A stretch of DNA of 64,000 nucleotides, taken from Paenibacillus xylanexedens. GTDB taxonomy: Bacteria > Bacillota > Bacilli > Paenibacillales > Paenibacillaceae. Position 1 is the first letter of the stretch, and each line of letters begins with the position of its first letter. The stretch covers positions 5,766,001-5,830,000 of the forward strand of contig NZ_CP018620.1 in assembly GCF_001908275.1 (NCBI RefSeq). Reading direction: 5' to 3'. Both the position numbers and the translations under genes were made by a program. The notes under the pieces were generated by a model. It was not told the DNA's origin. It saw nothing but the letters and a program-made list of their open reading frames with translations, and ran no database searches. Below are positions 27,563 through 37,091 of the stretch, one piece after another.

Positions 27563-27613
27563 AAAAAAGCTCACACAATTGTTCTAAACAGAACGAGGCA
27601 TGTGAGCTTTTTT
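27563..27613. terminator. Bidirectional hairpin terminator
   Basis: AAAAAAGCTCACA and TGTGAGCTTTTTT arms with an inner GTTCT/AGAAC helix; T-runs on both strands. Confidence 0.7.
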
Positions 27614-27672
27614 AACGTATATCTCGAATAGATGACATTGGTAAACCATGATGTATTCTATAAACTATAAAG

Positions 27673-27719
27673 AAACAAGCCAGTTCGCCTTATATGTAAG
27701 GGTAAGAACTGGCTTGTTT
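27673..27719 (-). terminator. Terminator of the protein kinase gene
   Basis: 14-bp perfect arms AAACAAGCCAGTTC and GAACTGGCTTGTTT, 65 bases after the kinase stop; T-rich on the minus strand. Confidence 0.75.
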
Positions 27720-27783
27720 ATGTTTTAAACCTATTTAACAGTTTTGCTTTCATTTAAGCGTATCTAATTTAGGTCATGACTGC

Positions 27784-28773
27784 TTACGCCGTCTCATGTT
27801 GCTTTTTCGACTCCACTTCATAGACCTGCGTATGTTGATTCTCGGCTAAAGACCATTCCACTGTACCTGGCTTGCGCACTTTCCATACCCAGGCTTGAAC
27901 TCGTAGCGAGCTTCTGACCCAAGCTAAGGAAGCACAGCGTTTCTCAGAACGAACCGTCAACCCCCAATGAATAACACGAGCGAGCCAAGGATTCACATAC
28001 TCATTATGTGAGCGAACAGATGGCAATTCATCCTGGAACAACCGCTGTTTCACGTCCATAGGGGGTTTCCCGCATGTCCAATAATGGAGCAGAGCTGCCA
28101 AACTATAGATGTCCGACATCGGTCCCTGACTGGATTTCTCCGAATAAAACTCCAGTGGAGAATAACCTGCCGATGTAAATATCACCTGTTTCTCTCCGGA
28201 TTGCATAGGCCAACGGGTAGCTGAGCCAAAGTCCAGAAGTTTGGGTGTACCATCCTCCATAACCATAATGTTGGAAGGTTTCACATCCCGGTGAAGAATG
28301 CCTTGCTTATGTATATAATCCAATGTATCCACCAGTGGAAGCAGCGTCTCCGTTATGAAGGCAGCATCAAGAGCATGATTATGTTCATTCAAATACTCGG
28401 TCAATGTGATTCCCGTGCAGTATTCCATAACCAGATACCCCGTACCATTCGCTTCAAAATGATCCAAATACGATACAATATGAGGATGATCCAGTTTCGA
28501 TAACAGTTCACCTTCGAGCAGAAATGCAGCCAGTAACTCCTGATATTGCCCACCGTATCCTCGTGAAGAGCAGAACACCCCTCGCTTGTCTGCCTGCCGT
28601 TCAGCCATTCTCTGTGGGTAAAATTCCTTAATGGCTACTTTGGCACCTGTATTACGATCTCGCCCTGCATATACAATAGCCAACTCACTGCTGGCTAATA
28701 CCTGTCTTACCTGATATGTATCATTTATAATCACATTGCGCTGCAATGCCATTTTACAATTGTCTTTTCTCAT
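27784..28773 (-). CDS. Hanks-type serine/threonine protein kinase
   Basis: 329 residues, no membrane segment, so cytosolic and lacking the PASTA part of PrkC. ATP-binding Lys is in VAIKEF (about residue 49), catalytic loop is HRDVKPSN and the metal-binding motif is LDFGSA, so the active site is complete. The glycine-rich loop is weak (ASSELAIVYAG), which may lower ATP affinity. The C-terminal 60 residues are basic and Trp-rich without a recognised domain. ATG at 28773 has GAGGT at proper distance. It stands alone, followed by a strong terminator; no cognate phosphatase is in the window. Substrates unknown. Confidence 0.9.
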   Translation of the reverse strand: MRKDNCKMALQRNVIINDTYQVRQVLASSELAIVYAGRDRNTGAKVAIKEFYPQRMAERQADKRGVFCSSRGYGGQYQELLAAFLLEGELLSKLDHPHIVSYLDHFEANGTGYLVMEYCTGITLTEYLNEHNHALDAAFITETLLPLVDTLDYIHKQGILHRDVKPSNIMVMEDGTPKLLDFGSATRWPMQSGEKQVIFTSAGYSPLEFYSEKSSQGPMSDIYSLAALLHYWTCGKPPMDVKQRLFQDELPSVRSHNEYVNPWLARVIHWGLTVRSEKRCASLAWVRSSLRVQAWVWKVRKPGTVEWSLAENQHTQVYEVESKKQHETA

Positions 28774-29072
28774 AACAGACCTCTTTTCAACCTTGTCGAT
28801 CGGAAGACTTTCCGCGTGAATGCATCACTTGGTTCAACCAGTCAGCAATTCATCGCCAACTATACATATAAACCAAATGATGCAATTTGAAACACCTTAA
28901 CGCGAAATATTTAAATATTAATGATACCAAGCCTTCTGCGATATACTGCTAATCCCTATCCACACTACTCTATAGAAGAAAAGCATTCTCTTATATAGAG
29001 TATCGACAGATGGATGTAATTACTTAATTAAACTGGAGAGAAACATTTCTCATCCTTCATTTGCAGCTTTTA

Positions 29073-29942
29073 TTAATAATTATTCTGTAAAAACCGTCCT
29101 ATTTCCTCGTTCATCTGAACCAATACGTCCTGTGAAGGGAAATGTCCTGTATCATACTTGATGGCTTTTACATTCGTAATAATCTTTTGAGCTCGCTCAA
29201 TACACTTATCCGCTGGGAAAAAGACATCCTTCTCCCCTACCAATAACAAGGTTGGTGACGTATAATTCACCAGTTCTTCCCGCTCCGTAAGCTTGGGCAG
29301 ATCCTGATCTATGCTGACGTATTTAAAAAGTTTGCCGATAATGTTTTTATCCATTTCTTTCATGCAGTTGCACGACATGTTGTCCGTAATTTTTTGCAAA
29401 GAAGATGGTGAAGACGTCATACGATACTTGACGAGTGGCAGCGTGATATCCTGAGCTGTTTTAATTTTGGAATTGACCGCAAGACCCGCAGGAGCAACCA
29501 ATACGGCACACGAGATGCGTTCCGGAATATAGGTAGCCAGTCTGAGGATAATGCCTCCTCCAAACGATGGACCGATAAACGCACTCTTTTCGATATCATA
29601 GTGATCCAGCAGATCCGACACCCATAAAGCCAAGCTATCAAACCGTGTGGAGATACTCGCTTCCTCACTATAACCAGGATGACCAATCGTATCAGGAGCA
29701 ATAATCCGGTATTCTTTAAATAAAGAAGAGAACCATGACAACGTCATCGGATTCACACAATTCCCGCCCTGGAGAATAAATAACGGCTTGCCATCCAGAG
29801 GACCCGTCAGTAAAACATGCGTCTTGCCAAAACGCGTCTCTACATACTCACGCGTAAAATCCTCACCCAACTCGTTCAAATAAATCTCATACTCTTCAAG
29901 TATGCTGCTCTTGCCTTCTTCACTTCTATAAATGGAACTCAT
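29073..29942 (-). CDS. Alpha/beta-fold hydrolase
   Basis: 289 residues from ATG 29942, chosen because GCAGGAGG lies just upstream (a TTG five codons earlier overlaps that site). Nucleophile elbow GPSFGGG, oxyanion-side LQGGNCVNP, the acid in LVGEKDVFFP and a terminal catalytic His in YDTGHFP form the expected triad. No signal peptide, so cytosolic. Related proteins include esterases, lipases and carboxyl-ester peptidases; substrate cannot be told. Single gene, flanked by AT-rich spacers. Confidence 0.87.
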   Translation of the reverse strand: MSSIYRSEEGKSSILEEYEIYLNELGEDFTREYVETRFGKTHVLLTGPLDGKPLFILQGGNCVNPMTLSWFSSLFKEYRIIAPDTIGHPGYSEEASISTRFDSLALWVSDLLDHYDIEKSAFIGPSFGGGIILRLATYIPERISCAVLVAPAGLAVNSKIKTAQDITLPLVKYRMTSSPSSLQKITDNMSCNCMKEMDKNIIGKLFKYVSIDQDLPKLTEREELVNYTSPTLLLVGEKDVFFPADKCIERAQKIITNVKAIKYDTGHFPSQDVLVQMNEEIGRFLQNNY

Positions 29943-30274
29943 GTCTGCCTCCTGCAATATATACTCAAATACCTCATTCTATTGAATGGACTTGCTAATC
30001 AGTGGACCAAAAAGATAAAGAGGGCCTGCAGATGACAGGCTCCTCCATATGTTTAACTAATCATATTCAGATGATTATAGAGCGGAAACTGGAAATTGTA
30101 AATAACGATTCTAATAGACCAGAAATAAAGGAGGCATCCTTTGGAAAAATCAATTTCATAACTCACTAAAAATGGATTTTTGTAACTAGATATAGACAAA
30201 TTAAACCGCTTTAATCTATATCTAGCCTTGATTGAAGCAGCGAAAGGTATTATGAAATTAATACGGATAAATAC
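29943..30274. other. Intergenic region with a long hairpin
   Basis: 332 bases between rnhA and the hydrolase. Contains a GAGG/CCTC hairpin at about 30017-30045 and the extended inverted repeat at 30186-30225. No open reading frame of quality was found. Confidence 0.5.
30186..30225. repeat. AT-rich inverted repeat (11-bp arms plus inner helix)
   Basis: CTAGATATAGA (30186-30196) and TCTATATCTAG (30215-30225) are perfect arms; inside, TTAAA and TTTAA can extend the stem with a bulge. It lies 50 bases after the rnhA stop but has no T-run, so it may be an RNA-stabilising 3' structure rather than a terminator. Confidence 0.55.
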
Positions 30275-30928
30275 TTACTTTCGGCCGTAATCGGCCTTGA
30301 TTTCGCCCCACTGCTTGGTCTGCCATTTTAGCACTTTATTGCTGTACGTATTCGTCTGGAGCCACTGCTCCGCACGATCAATCATCAACCAGATCTCTTC
30401 CGTGGAGTTGTCTCTTGGTAAGGTCGTGGCTACTTTTTTCTGCTTTAGCCATTTCATGGCATTGACCGAGTCGGTATACACCGTTTTGGTACTGCCTTCT
30501 TTCTTCAGATGTGCGAGGGCATGTACAATGGCTAAAAATTCGCCCAGATTGTTCGTGCCTTTGGAGATCGGTCCGACGGAGAAAATAACCTCACCAGTGC
30601 GGGTGTCTACCCCTTTGTATTCTACAGGTCCGGGGTTACCACGTGTGCCCACATCAACAGAGATGCTGTCGTAATCCACTTCCTCTGACGTTTCCATGCC
30701 AGCACTTCTTCCGCTACCAGCCGACTTGGTCTTTGACGCTCCGCCTGCACTTGAACCCCAGTTCCCTTTCCATCCAGCACGATACGCTTCTTCGGCGGCT
30801 GTTTTGGACTCATAGGATTTATATTTTGCTCCAGTATAATGATCCGTCTGCGCTTTGCAATCTGCCCATGTGTTATACACACCCGGCTTCTTGCCTTCCC
30901 AGACAACATAGTATTTCTGTTTTGCCAC
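30275..30928 (-). CDS. rnhA: Ribonuclease H with N-terminal viroplasmin-like (hybrid-binding) domain
   Basis: 217 residues from GTG 30928 with AAAGGAG upstream. Residues 1-50 (YYVVWEGKKPGVYNTW) form the caulimovirus/viroplasmin-type domain that binds RNA/DNA hybrids. After a Ser/Gly-rich linker the RNase H fold supplies the acidic catalytic set in VDVGTRGNPG, NNLGEF, VYTDSVNA and KADYGRK. It cleaves the RNA of RNA/DNA hybrids in the cytosol. Stand-alone gene. Confidence 0.92.
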   Translation of the reverse strand: MAKQKYYVVWEGKKPGVYNTWADCKAQTDHYTGAKYKSYESKTAAEEAYRAGWKGNWGSSAGGASKTKSAGSGRSAGMETSEEVDYDSISVDVGTRGNPGPVEYKGVDTRTGEVIFSVGPISKGTNNLGEFLAIVHALAHLKKEGSTKTVYTDSVNAMKWLKQKKVATTLPRDNSTEEIWLMIDRAEQWLQTNTYSNKVLKWQTKQWGEIKADYGRK

Positions 30929-31082
30929 TGTAACCCGCTCCTTTGTTCACTTCATTAATACCCTATTGTATACGATCCGGTGGGCGGAATGAAAGCTATG
31001 GATTTAGCCATCTGCATAATTCCTCCAACTCAAGAACAGCCTAAGAAACAAAGCGCATACTGGAATAGAAAGGAATATACGT

Positions 31083-31715
31083 ATGGACTGGATATGGAAA
31101 TCTGTTTTACTTGTACTTATCGGCATGATTCTGCTGCGCATTGCAGGACGCAAGTCGATCTCACAGATGAGTGTCGCCACAACCGTCATCATGATCTCCA
31201 TCGGAACAACGATTGTGCAGCCCATCGCGAATCATGAGCTTGGCAAAGCGATTGGATCGGCATCGGTATTCATCGCGACATTGCTTGTGGTGGAACAGCT
31301 GCAATTGAAATTTAATGTTTTTGAACGGCTAATGAGTGGCAGTTCCAAAATTGTGGTAGAGGACGGAAAGGTCATTATCCCGAATCTGAAAAGTATGCGT
31401 TATACGATCGATCAGCTGGAGATGCATATGCGGCAGAACGGAATTACAAGTGTAGACGATCTGGAGACAGCAACGGTGGAGCCCAATGGTCAACTAGGTT
31501 ACGTACTGAAACGACATGCTCGTCCCGTGACGATTGGAGATCTGGAAGAGATACTACAAAACTATACGATTACAGGTAGTAGTCCAACAACAGGAGATCA
31601 GCCGCAACAACACAACAGCAGCAAGTCTTCAACGCCTAACGATAACTCCACAGATATTTTCCAAGAAGTCAGCAAAGGTGCTCATGCTCATCCCGTTGAT
31701 CCTAAGCTTCAATAG
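31083..31715 (+). CDS. DUF421 (YetF/YcaP-like) membrane protein
   Basis: 210 residues: three N-terminal membrane helices (about 5-25, 33-52, 57-75), then a cytosolic alpha/beta domain with RKSISQMS, the signature VVEDGKVIIPNL and DLETATVEPNGQLG. These are hallmarks of the DUF421/YetF family common in Bacillus, where several members link to spore resistance or the cell envelope; biochemical function unknown. A His/Ser/Gln-rich tail of about 45 residues looks disordered. GGAATATACGT precedes the ATG. Confidence 0.87.
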   Translation: MDWIWKSVLLVLIGMILLRIAGRKSISQMSVATTVIMISIGTTIVQPIANHELGKAIGSASVFIATLLVVEQLQLKFNVFERLMSGSSKIVVEDGKVIIPNLKSMRYTIDQLEMHMRQNGITSVDDLETATVEPNGQLGYVLKRHARPVTIGDLEEILQNYTITGSSPTTGDQPQQHNSSKSSTPNDNSTDIFQEVSKGAHAHPVDPKLQ

Positions 31716-31741
31716 ATATTCCCTACCCCCACCACCAAAAA

Positions 31742-31792
31742 AAAGACCGGCCCTGTGAGCACTCAACAACATCGCTTCAACAGGTACGGTCT
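31742..31792 (-). terminator. Terminator of the siderophore ABC operon
   Basis: Minus-strand arms AGACCG..CCTGT and ACAGG..CGGTCT followed by seven T; about 65 bases past the ATPase stop. Confidence 0.75.
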
Positions 31793-31858
31793 ATGTTCAC
31801 TTCAATTGATTATTTCGAAAGATTTCTCCACGTCATCCAAATGAAAATATAGTCCTAA

Positions 31859-32626
31859 TCAACGTGTACTCAGGTAAGCAATACCCAGGCCGCCCGTAAC
31901 CGGATTTGTATAGATTTCACAATCGACATCAAATACCTCACCAATCATCTCGCGAGTCAGAATATCTGCCGGTTTGCCATGAACCACAATCTGGCCCTTT
32001 TTCACCACATAGAGATAATCGCAATATTCTGCGGCGAGTTCGAGGTCATGGAGTGCTGCCAATATACCAATGCCGAGTCCACGGACAATATTTAGAATTT
32101 GTAGCTGGTATTTGATGTCCAGATGGTTCGTCGGCTCGTCCAGGATCAGGAATTCAGGCTGCTGTGCCAGCACACGTGCCAAGACCACACGCTGTTTCTC
32201 TCCACCGGACAGAGACACGTAATTGCGGTCTGCATGTCCAGTCAGATGTACTTTTTCCAGAGCCTGCTCGACGATTTCGTGATCCCGTTCATTATCCGTC
32301 TCCAGCATTTTTTTGTGTGGGGTACGGCCCATCATGACCATCTCGCGTACTGTAAAATCAAAACTCAATTCATTAAACTGGCCAACAACGCCCATGTGTC
32401 TGGATACAAGCTTTGGACTGGATTTGAGAATATCGGTATTGTCCAGAAAAACCTTACCTTGCTGCGGTTTTATCACTTTATAGATGCTCTTGAGCAGCGT
32501 TGACTTGCCACAACCATTGGGTCCGATCAGTCCTACGAACTGTTTTCCGTTCACCTGTAATGAAATATCCTTGATGATGTCCATGTTCAGCACAGAGATG
32601 GATACATTTTCTACGTTCAGCTTCAT
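31859..32626 (-). CDS. Ferric-siderophore ABC transporter, ATP-binding protein (FecE-like)
   Basis: 255 residues with Walker A GPNGCGKST, Q-loop region GQFNEL, signature LSGGEKQRV, Walker B FLILDEPTNHLD and the H-loop His in LAALHDLE. This is the FecE/FhuC ATPase subfamily. GGAGG lies inside the end of the permease gene, whose stop is 3 bases before this ATG, so the two are translationally coupled. It energises uptake through the permease from the inner face of the membrane. Confidence 0.94.
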   Translation of the reverse strand: MKLNVENVSISVLNMDIIKDISLQVNGKQFVGLIGPNGCGKSTLLKSIYKVIKPQQGKVFLDNTDILKSSPKLVSRHMGVVGQFNELSFDFTVREMVMMGRTPHKKMLETDNERDHEIVEQALEKVHLTGHADRNYVSLSGGEKQRVVLARVLAQQPEFLILDEPTNHLDIKYQLQILNIVRGLGIGILAALHDLELAAEYCDYLYVVKKGQIVVHGKPADILTREMIGEVFDVDCEIYTNPVTGGLGIAYLSTR

Positions 32627-32628
32627 GT

Positions 32629-33738
32629 TTAATTTCCTCCAAAACCGTAGCCTTTTTTGACCAGCATATACATAAACATCGGCGCACCAATCATGGCTGT
32701 AATTATCCCGATTGGCAACTCCACGCTGGATATGAGGGATCGTGCAATAACATCCGTCCAGATGAGGAAAATGGCTCCAAACAGCACGGATACAGGCATC
32801 ACTTTACGATGGTCGGAACCCACGAGTCCTCTGACAATATGCGGAATAATGAGTCCGACAAAACCAATCATGCCACAGCTCGCCACCATAACGCCTGTCA
32901 CCAAAGCGGTTAACAGCATGTACAGTCTGCGATACACACTCAGATTAATGCCCAGCGTAACCGCTGCTTCATCCCCCAATAACATCGTATTAAGAACTCT
33001 GGACTGTAAAAGGAAAAATAGAATCGCCACCAGCACGACGATACCCACGAGTGGAAGCTTGTTCCATCCGGAAGCCGCCAGGCTGCCCATGGTCCAGAAC
33101 GTCACTGTTTTGATGCCTTCAGCATTGTTGGCAAAATAAATAATAAAGTTCGAAAAAGCGCTGCATAACGCGTTAATCACCATTCCGGCAAGCACCAGCT
33201 TGACCGACGTCATTTTCCCCCGAATCCCTGCCAAAGTCAGGACCAGTAAGGACGCACCAATCGCACCGGCAAAGGCCCAGAAAGCCACCCCCGTCTGACC
33301 AAGCCACCCAATCGCACCGAATCCAATAAGAATTGCAAAGGTTGCTCCAAGTGAAGCGCCTGAGGATATACCTAGTATGTAAGGATCAGCCAGCGGATTC
33401 TGCACAGCAGCCTGCATAACAGCACCGCACAAGGCCAAGCCTGCACCGATATACATCGCCATCAGCACACGCGGGAAACGAATCTGCCAAATGATATCGG
33501 TAAAGGAACCTGCCTCAATGGGTGTTGTCCCCCACTGAAATCCCGTTAATTTGTATAAAAGAATACGATATGACTCCGCCAGTGGAATACGAACCTGTCC
33601 AATGGAAACTGCAATACCTACGGATATAAGCGTAATCATGATTAAAGCTGCAATCAGTAAAGCAAACCCGGATTTACTATGAATCAGAGACTCTCTTTTC
33701 CCCATACGCTGTGTCTGAACCTGAACCGTCTGTGCCAT
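32629..33738 (-). CDS. Ferric-siderophore ABC transporter, permease (FecCD family)
   Basis: 369 residues from ATG 33738 (GGGGGAAG just upstream; an ATG at 33750 is less well placed). About ten hydrophobic segments, with the FecCD motifs PRVLMAMYIGAGLALCGA, NPLADPYILG and GLIIPHIVR. Only one permease gene is present, so it is likely a homodimer as in BtuC/FhuB-like systems. Diverges from the binding protein gene over a shared Fur box. Confidence 0.93.
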   Translation of the reverse strand: MAQTVQVQTQRMGKRESLIHSKSGFALLIAALIMITLISVGIAVSIGQVRIPLAESYRILLYKLTGFQWGTTPIEAGSFTDIIWQIRFPRVLMAMYIGAGLALCGAVMQAAVQNPLADPYILGISSGASLGATFAILIGFGAIGWLGQTGVAFWAFAGAIGASLLVLTLAGIRGKMTSVKLVLAGMVINALCSAFSNFIIYFANNAEGIKTVTFWTMGSLAASGWNKLPLVGIVVLVAILFFLLQSRVLNTMLLGDEAAVTLGINLSVYRRLYMLLTALVTGVMVASCGMIGFVGLIIPHIVRGLVGSDHRKVMPVSVLFGAIFLIWTDVIARSLISSVELPIGIITAMIGAPMFMYMLVKKGYGFGGN

Positions 33739-33811
33739 CTCTTCCCCCATCAATTCGCGTAAAATGTAGAACAGATTAAATTTAGCTATTTACAATGTGT
33801 TTTCTCGGATT

Positions 33812-33833
33812 ATAATTGAGAATGATTATCTTT
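33812..33833. promoter_or_regulatory. Fur box between the divergent siderophore-uptake genes
   Basis: TGAGAATGATTATCT at 33817-33831 matches the 7-1-7 Fur consensus TGATAATNATTATCA at 13 of 15 positions. It lies in the short divergent spacer, so iron-bound Fur could repress both directions. Confidence 0.8.
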
Positions 33834-33871
33834 GTCAATTTAAAACACATAGAAAAGGGGTTCATCATTTA

Positions 33872-34936
33872 ATGAAATTCACATCCAGAACCATTGGCAT
33901 CGCTGCTCTAAGTCTCCTGTTACTGCTGCTTGCAGCCTGTTCGAACGCTTCAACTTCTTCCCCTGCCGAAGAAACAACTTCAACTACTAACACGACAGAA
34001 ACTTCAGCTCCTGCTGAGAATACAAATAAAACGACGTACCCACTCACCATTGAGAATTTCACGATCTCGGGTGAGGGCGGCGAGTGGAAACCCAAAGTGC
34101 AAGTATTCGATAAAGCACCTGAACGTGTTGTTGCGAATACCCAGTCTGCGGCTGAGATGCTCATCAAATTAGGTCTGACCGATAAAATGGTCGGTGTTGC
34201 TGCTCTATACGGTTCCGTTACACCGGATGTGGCTGATGATTTCGCCCAAATTCCGGTATTGTCCAAGGATTATGTAGGTAAAGAGCTGGTTGTGGGTGCA
34301 AGCCCGGATCTGGTACTCGGACGGGGCGACCTGTTCGCTGATGCAGACTGGGGCGTGGGTACCGTCGATGGATTGAATGACATGAATATCCGTACGTTCC
34401 TGCAAACGACAAATCACAAAGGCTCACTTGATAGCCTGTATAGCGATATTTCACAACTTGGGCAGATCTTCGATGTTCAAGAAAATGCCGCAACTTTCAC
34501 GGAAAGTCTGAAGACTCGTGTTGCAGCCATTAAGGCAAGTGTAGCCGATCAGCCTGATCATACTTTTGCTTATATCGTACCCGCTACAGAAGACACCATT
34601 ACAGTAAGCAGCATGCAGAACGATACGTATCAGCTTGATGCACTTGGCCTGTTGAAGCTGAAAAATACGTTTGATGGTGTGCAAGGTGAGGTAAGTGTTG
34701 AGCAACTGATCACAGCGAACCCGGACTACCTGCTCTTGTCCGCGTATGCCGGTTCACCGGATATCGACAAGCTTATTCAGAATCTATATGCCAATCCTGC
34801 CCTGCAAAGTATGAACGCAATCAAAAACAAACAGATCTATGTCACAGATTTTAGCCAGTTCTGGGGTTATGGATATCAAATTCTGGATGGTGTTGAGAAA
34901 ATGGGACAGGAAATGAAAGCTAATCCAATCAAGTAA
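33872..34936 (+). CDS. Iron-siderophore ABC transporter, substrate-binding lipoprotein
   Basis: 354 residues from ATG 33872, where a classic lipoprotein signal begins (lipobox LLAACS), followed by a Ser/Thr/Glu linker. The body is a class III periplasmic-binding protein (Peripla_BP_2), recognisable from KAPERVVANTQSAAEMLIKLG and ANPDYLLLSAYAG. It would sit on the outer membrane face and deliver ferric-siderophore to the permease encoded divergently. Fur control supports iron; the ligand type (catecholate, hydroxamate, citrate) cannot be read. Frame extends upstream to 33797 but that part lacks a start with a ribosome site. Confidence 0.92.
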   Translation: MKFTSRTIGIAALSLLLLLLAACSNASTSSPAEETTSTTNTTETSAPAENTNKTTYPLTIENFTISGEGGEWKPKVQVFDKAPERVVANTQSAAEMLIKLGLTDKMVGVAALYGSVTPDVADDFAQIPVLSKDYVGKELVVGASPDLVLGRGDLFADADWGVGTVDGLNDMNIRTFLQTTNHKGSLDSLYSDISQLGQIFDVQENAATFTESLKTRVAAIKASVADQPDHTFAYIVPATEDTITVSSMQNDTYQLDALGLLKLKNTFDGVQGEVSVEQLITANPDYLLLSAYAGSPDIDKLIQNLYANPALQSMNAIKNKQIYVTDFSQFWGYGYQILDGVEKMGQEMKANPIK

Positions 34937-35157
34937 TGACTTGAGCCAATGAGCAGGAGAAGACATTCTCACTGCTCATTTTTCAGTTCACTTTAGAACA
35001 TATTAAATTAACGGATAAACTTACAAATTAAATTAAATATCATGTTAAAACCTCCTTCTTACCTTTAATCCTGTATGCAAAAGTTTGATTTTTTCAGATA
35101 AGCTTATATGCATAGTTCTGGATAAGATTAAACGATAAGAAAAGAGGTTTTTTATTC

Positions 35158-36357
35158 ATGGCCATTAAAACACCCCTCCCAAAACAAAGGGAGCTGCCTT
35201 CCATATCTTCAAAACGCCTTCCGTGGGCTGGGCTTCTTGCATTAGCCATGGCGGGATTTATTTGCATCCTCACTGAAAGCTTGCCTGCGGGACTGCTGCC
35301 ACAAATTGCAAAAGACTTGGGGATCACAGAAGCCCTCACAGGACAGTTGGTGACTCTTTATGCCATTGGATCACTTGTTGCTGCCATTCCCTTGACTGCT
35401 GCTACACGCGGATGGAGACGCCGACCTCTACTGTTAGTATGCATTAGTGGTTTTCTTGTCTTTAACACCGTTACCGCCTTATCTTCGGATTATATCCTGA
35501 CACTTGCTGCTCGTTTCATGGCTGGAGTCTCTGCGGGTGTGTTATGGGGCATGACAGCTGGTTATGCTCGTCGAATGGTCCCGGATTCGTTAAAAGGTAA
35601 AGCCATGGCCGTGGCTATGGTCGGCACACCGGTAGCATTAGCCCTGGGTGTTCCAATCGGTAGTTTTCTCAGTTCTTATGTCGGCTGGCGCCTCATCTTC
35701 GGGATGGTATCTCTTCTGACCGTAGCTTTAATCGTATGGGTACTCTGGAAAATGCCGGATTTTGCCGGAGAGCCAGCTGGTGAACGTCTTCCGCTGCATA
35801 AGGTGTTTTTAATTCCGGGAGTTAGGCCTATTCTGTTTGTTGTTCTGGCCTGGATGCTTGCCCATAACATCCTATATACCTATATTTCTCCCTACCTTGC
35901 CCAGACCGTATTTGCTAACAGAGTCGACTTGATTTTGCTCATTTTCGGTATTACTTCCATTGTTGGAATATGGTTAACCGGAATGCTCATTGACCGATTT
36001 TTGAGGAGATTGGTTATCATTAGCTTGGCTTCATTCGCTCTGGCCTCTGTCGTGATGGGAATCGCTACTCATCAACCTGTGATTATTATCCTTGGCGTCA
36101 TGATCTGGGGACTTACGTTTGGCGGGGCTGCGACACTGTTACAGACTGCCATCGCTCAAGCCGGAGGCAAAAGCACAGATGTCGCCCAATCGATGCTGGT
36201 TACAGCATGGAATCTGGCGATTGGCGGAGGAGGCATCATCGGGGGCATCCTTCTTGAAGTATTTGGAGCAGGATACCTTTCTGGGGTGCTGTTTATCTTG
36301 CTCATTCCTGCGTTGCTTGTAGCTATGCGTGCTTATAAATATGGATTTCCCAAGTAA
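35158..36357 (+). CDS. MFS transporter, DHA1 family (AraJ/sugar-efflux-like)
   Basis: 399 residues, 12 predicted membrane helices. ESLPAGLLPQIAKDLGI in helix 1-loop, the RGWRRRPLL loop between helices 2 and 3, and GTPVALALGVPIGSFL are typical of AraJ/Cmx-type proton-driven exporters. Substrate unknown; drug or sugar export is usual. The GAGG site is about 12 bases from the ATG, somewhat far. Ends at a bidirectional terminator shared with the Lrp gene. Confidence 0.88.
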   Translation: MAIKTPLPKQRELPSISSKRLPWAGLLALAMAGFICILTESLPAGLLPQIAKDLGITEALTGQLVTLYAIGSLVAAIPLTAATRGWRRRPLLLVCISGFLVFNTVTALSSDYILTLAARFMAGVSAGVLWGMTAGYARRMVPDSLKGKAMAVAMVGTPVALALGVPIGSFLSSYVGWRLIFGMVSLLTVALIVWVLWKMPDFAGEPAGERLPLHKVFLIPGVRPILFVVLAWMLAHNILYTYISPYLAQTVFANRVDLILLIFGITSIVGIWLTGMLIDRFLRRLVIISLASFALASVVMGIATHQPVIIILGVMIWGLTFGGAATLLQTAIAQAGGKSTDVAQSMLVTAWNLAIGGGGIIGGILLEVFGAGYLSGVLFILLIPALLVAMRAYKYGFPK

Positions 36358-36400
36358 GTAAAATAACAGGAAGGCATTTTGCATGAGTTAAACGTAAGAC

Positions 36401-36435
36401 AAAAGAGGAGTTCACTTGATGTGGACTCCTCTTTT
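36401..36435. terminator. Bidirectional terminator between MFS and Lrp genes
   Basis: AAAAGAGGAGTTCAC / GTGGACTCCTCTTTT, 15-bp arms with a 5-base loop and T-tracts on both strands. Confidence 0.88.
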
Positions 36436-36468
36436 GCATTACATTTCAAAGTTTTATAGACTGTAATC

Positions 36469-36930
36469 TTATTCTGCCTGCGCCAACAGATTTGGTCCTT
36501 CTACGAGATTCTTATGCGCAATTGGAGAAGACATGGTGATTAAAGTCATGTAAGTACCGTACGGATCACACTTGTTCTCAAACTCTTCGAGTCTCTGAAT
36601 GGTGTCTGTGAGAATTTTCAGCAAGTAATTGTACTCCCCGCTTATCCGATAACATTCCACAACTTCAGGTGACGCACGACAGAAATCCAGGAAAGGATAA
36701 CAATCCCGCGTACGAAAAAGAACATAGGCCGTGCTCTGCTTGCCCAATTTGGAAGGGGAGATAACGGTTCGATATTCCTCGATGATTCCCTTTTCTTCCA
36801 TTCGTTTGACACGTTCAGTAACGGCGGGCTGAGATAACCCCACCAGTTTGCCTAGTTCGGTCATGGATAATCTCGCCTGATTCTCCAAGTGATACAGAAT
36901 ATGCTGATCTATTTCGTCCATGTAATCCAC
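36469..36930 (-). CDS. Lrp/AsnC-family transcriptional regulator
   Basis: 153 residues: HTH at about 8-60 (LSMTELGKLVGLSQPAVTER) and a C-terminal RAM/ligand-binding domain of about 75 residues. Members form octamers and respond to amino acids. GGGGTGG precedes the ATG. It diverges from the serine hydrolase gene at 37092, which it may control. Confidence 0.9.
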   Translation of the reverse strand: MDYMDEIDQHILYHLENQARLSMTELGKLVGLSQPAVTERVKRMEEKGIIEEYRTVISPSKLGKQSTAYVLFRTRDCYPFLDFCRASPEVVECYRISGEYNYLLKILTDTIQRLEEFENKCDPYGTYMTLITMSSPIAHKNLVEGPNLLAQAE

Positions 36931-37091
36931 CCCTTTAAATACATAAGATATATTCAGAAATTACCTTAAGTATATTCGCTAATTCGTTATAATGCCTTTA
37001 ACAAACCATGTAATACAAGATCAATCATTTATATAATAAACACAGTTATCACGAGAAATCAAATACATCAGTTGGTGAGAGGAAGATAAGC

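Larger units (their letters stand above)
27239..27783. other. AT-rich intergenic region with two terminators
   Basis: 545 bases between the S8 peptidase start and the kinase stop. It holds the two hairpins listed at 27563-27613 and 27673-27719, and an AT-rich stretch at 27350-27560 that should contain the peptidase promoter, although no single box pair stands out. No coding signal seen. Confidence 0.6.
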
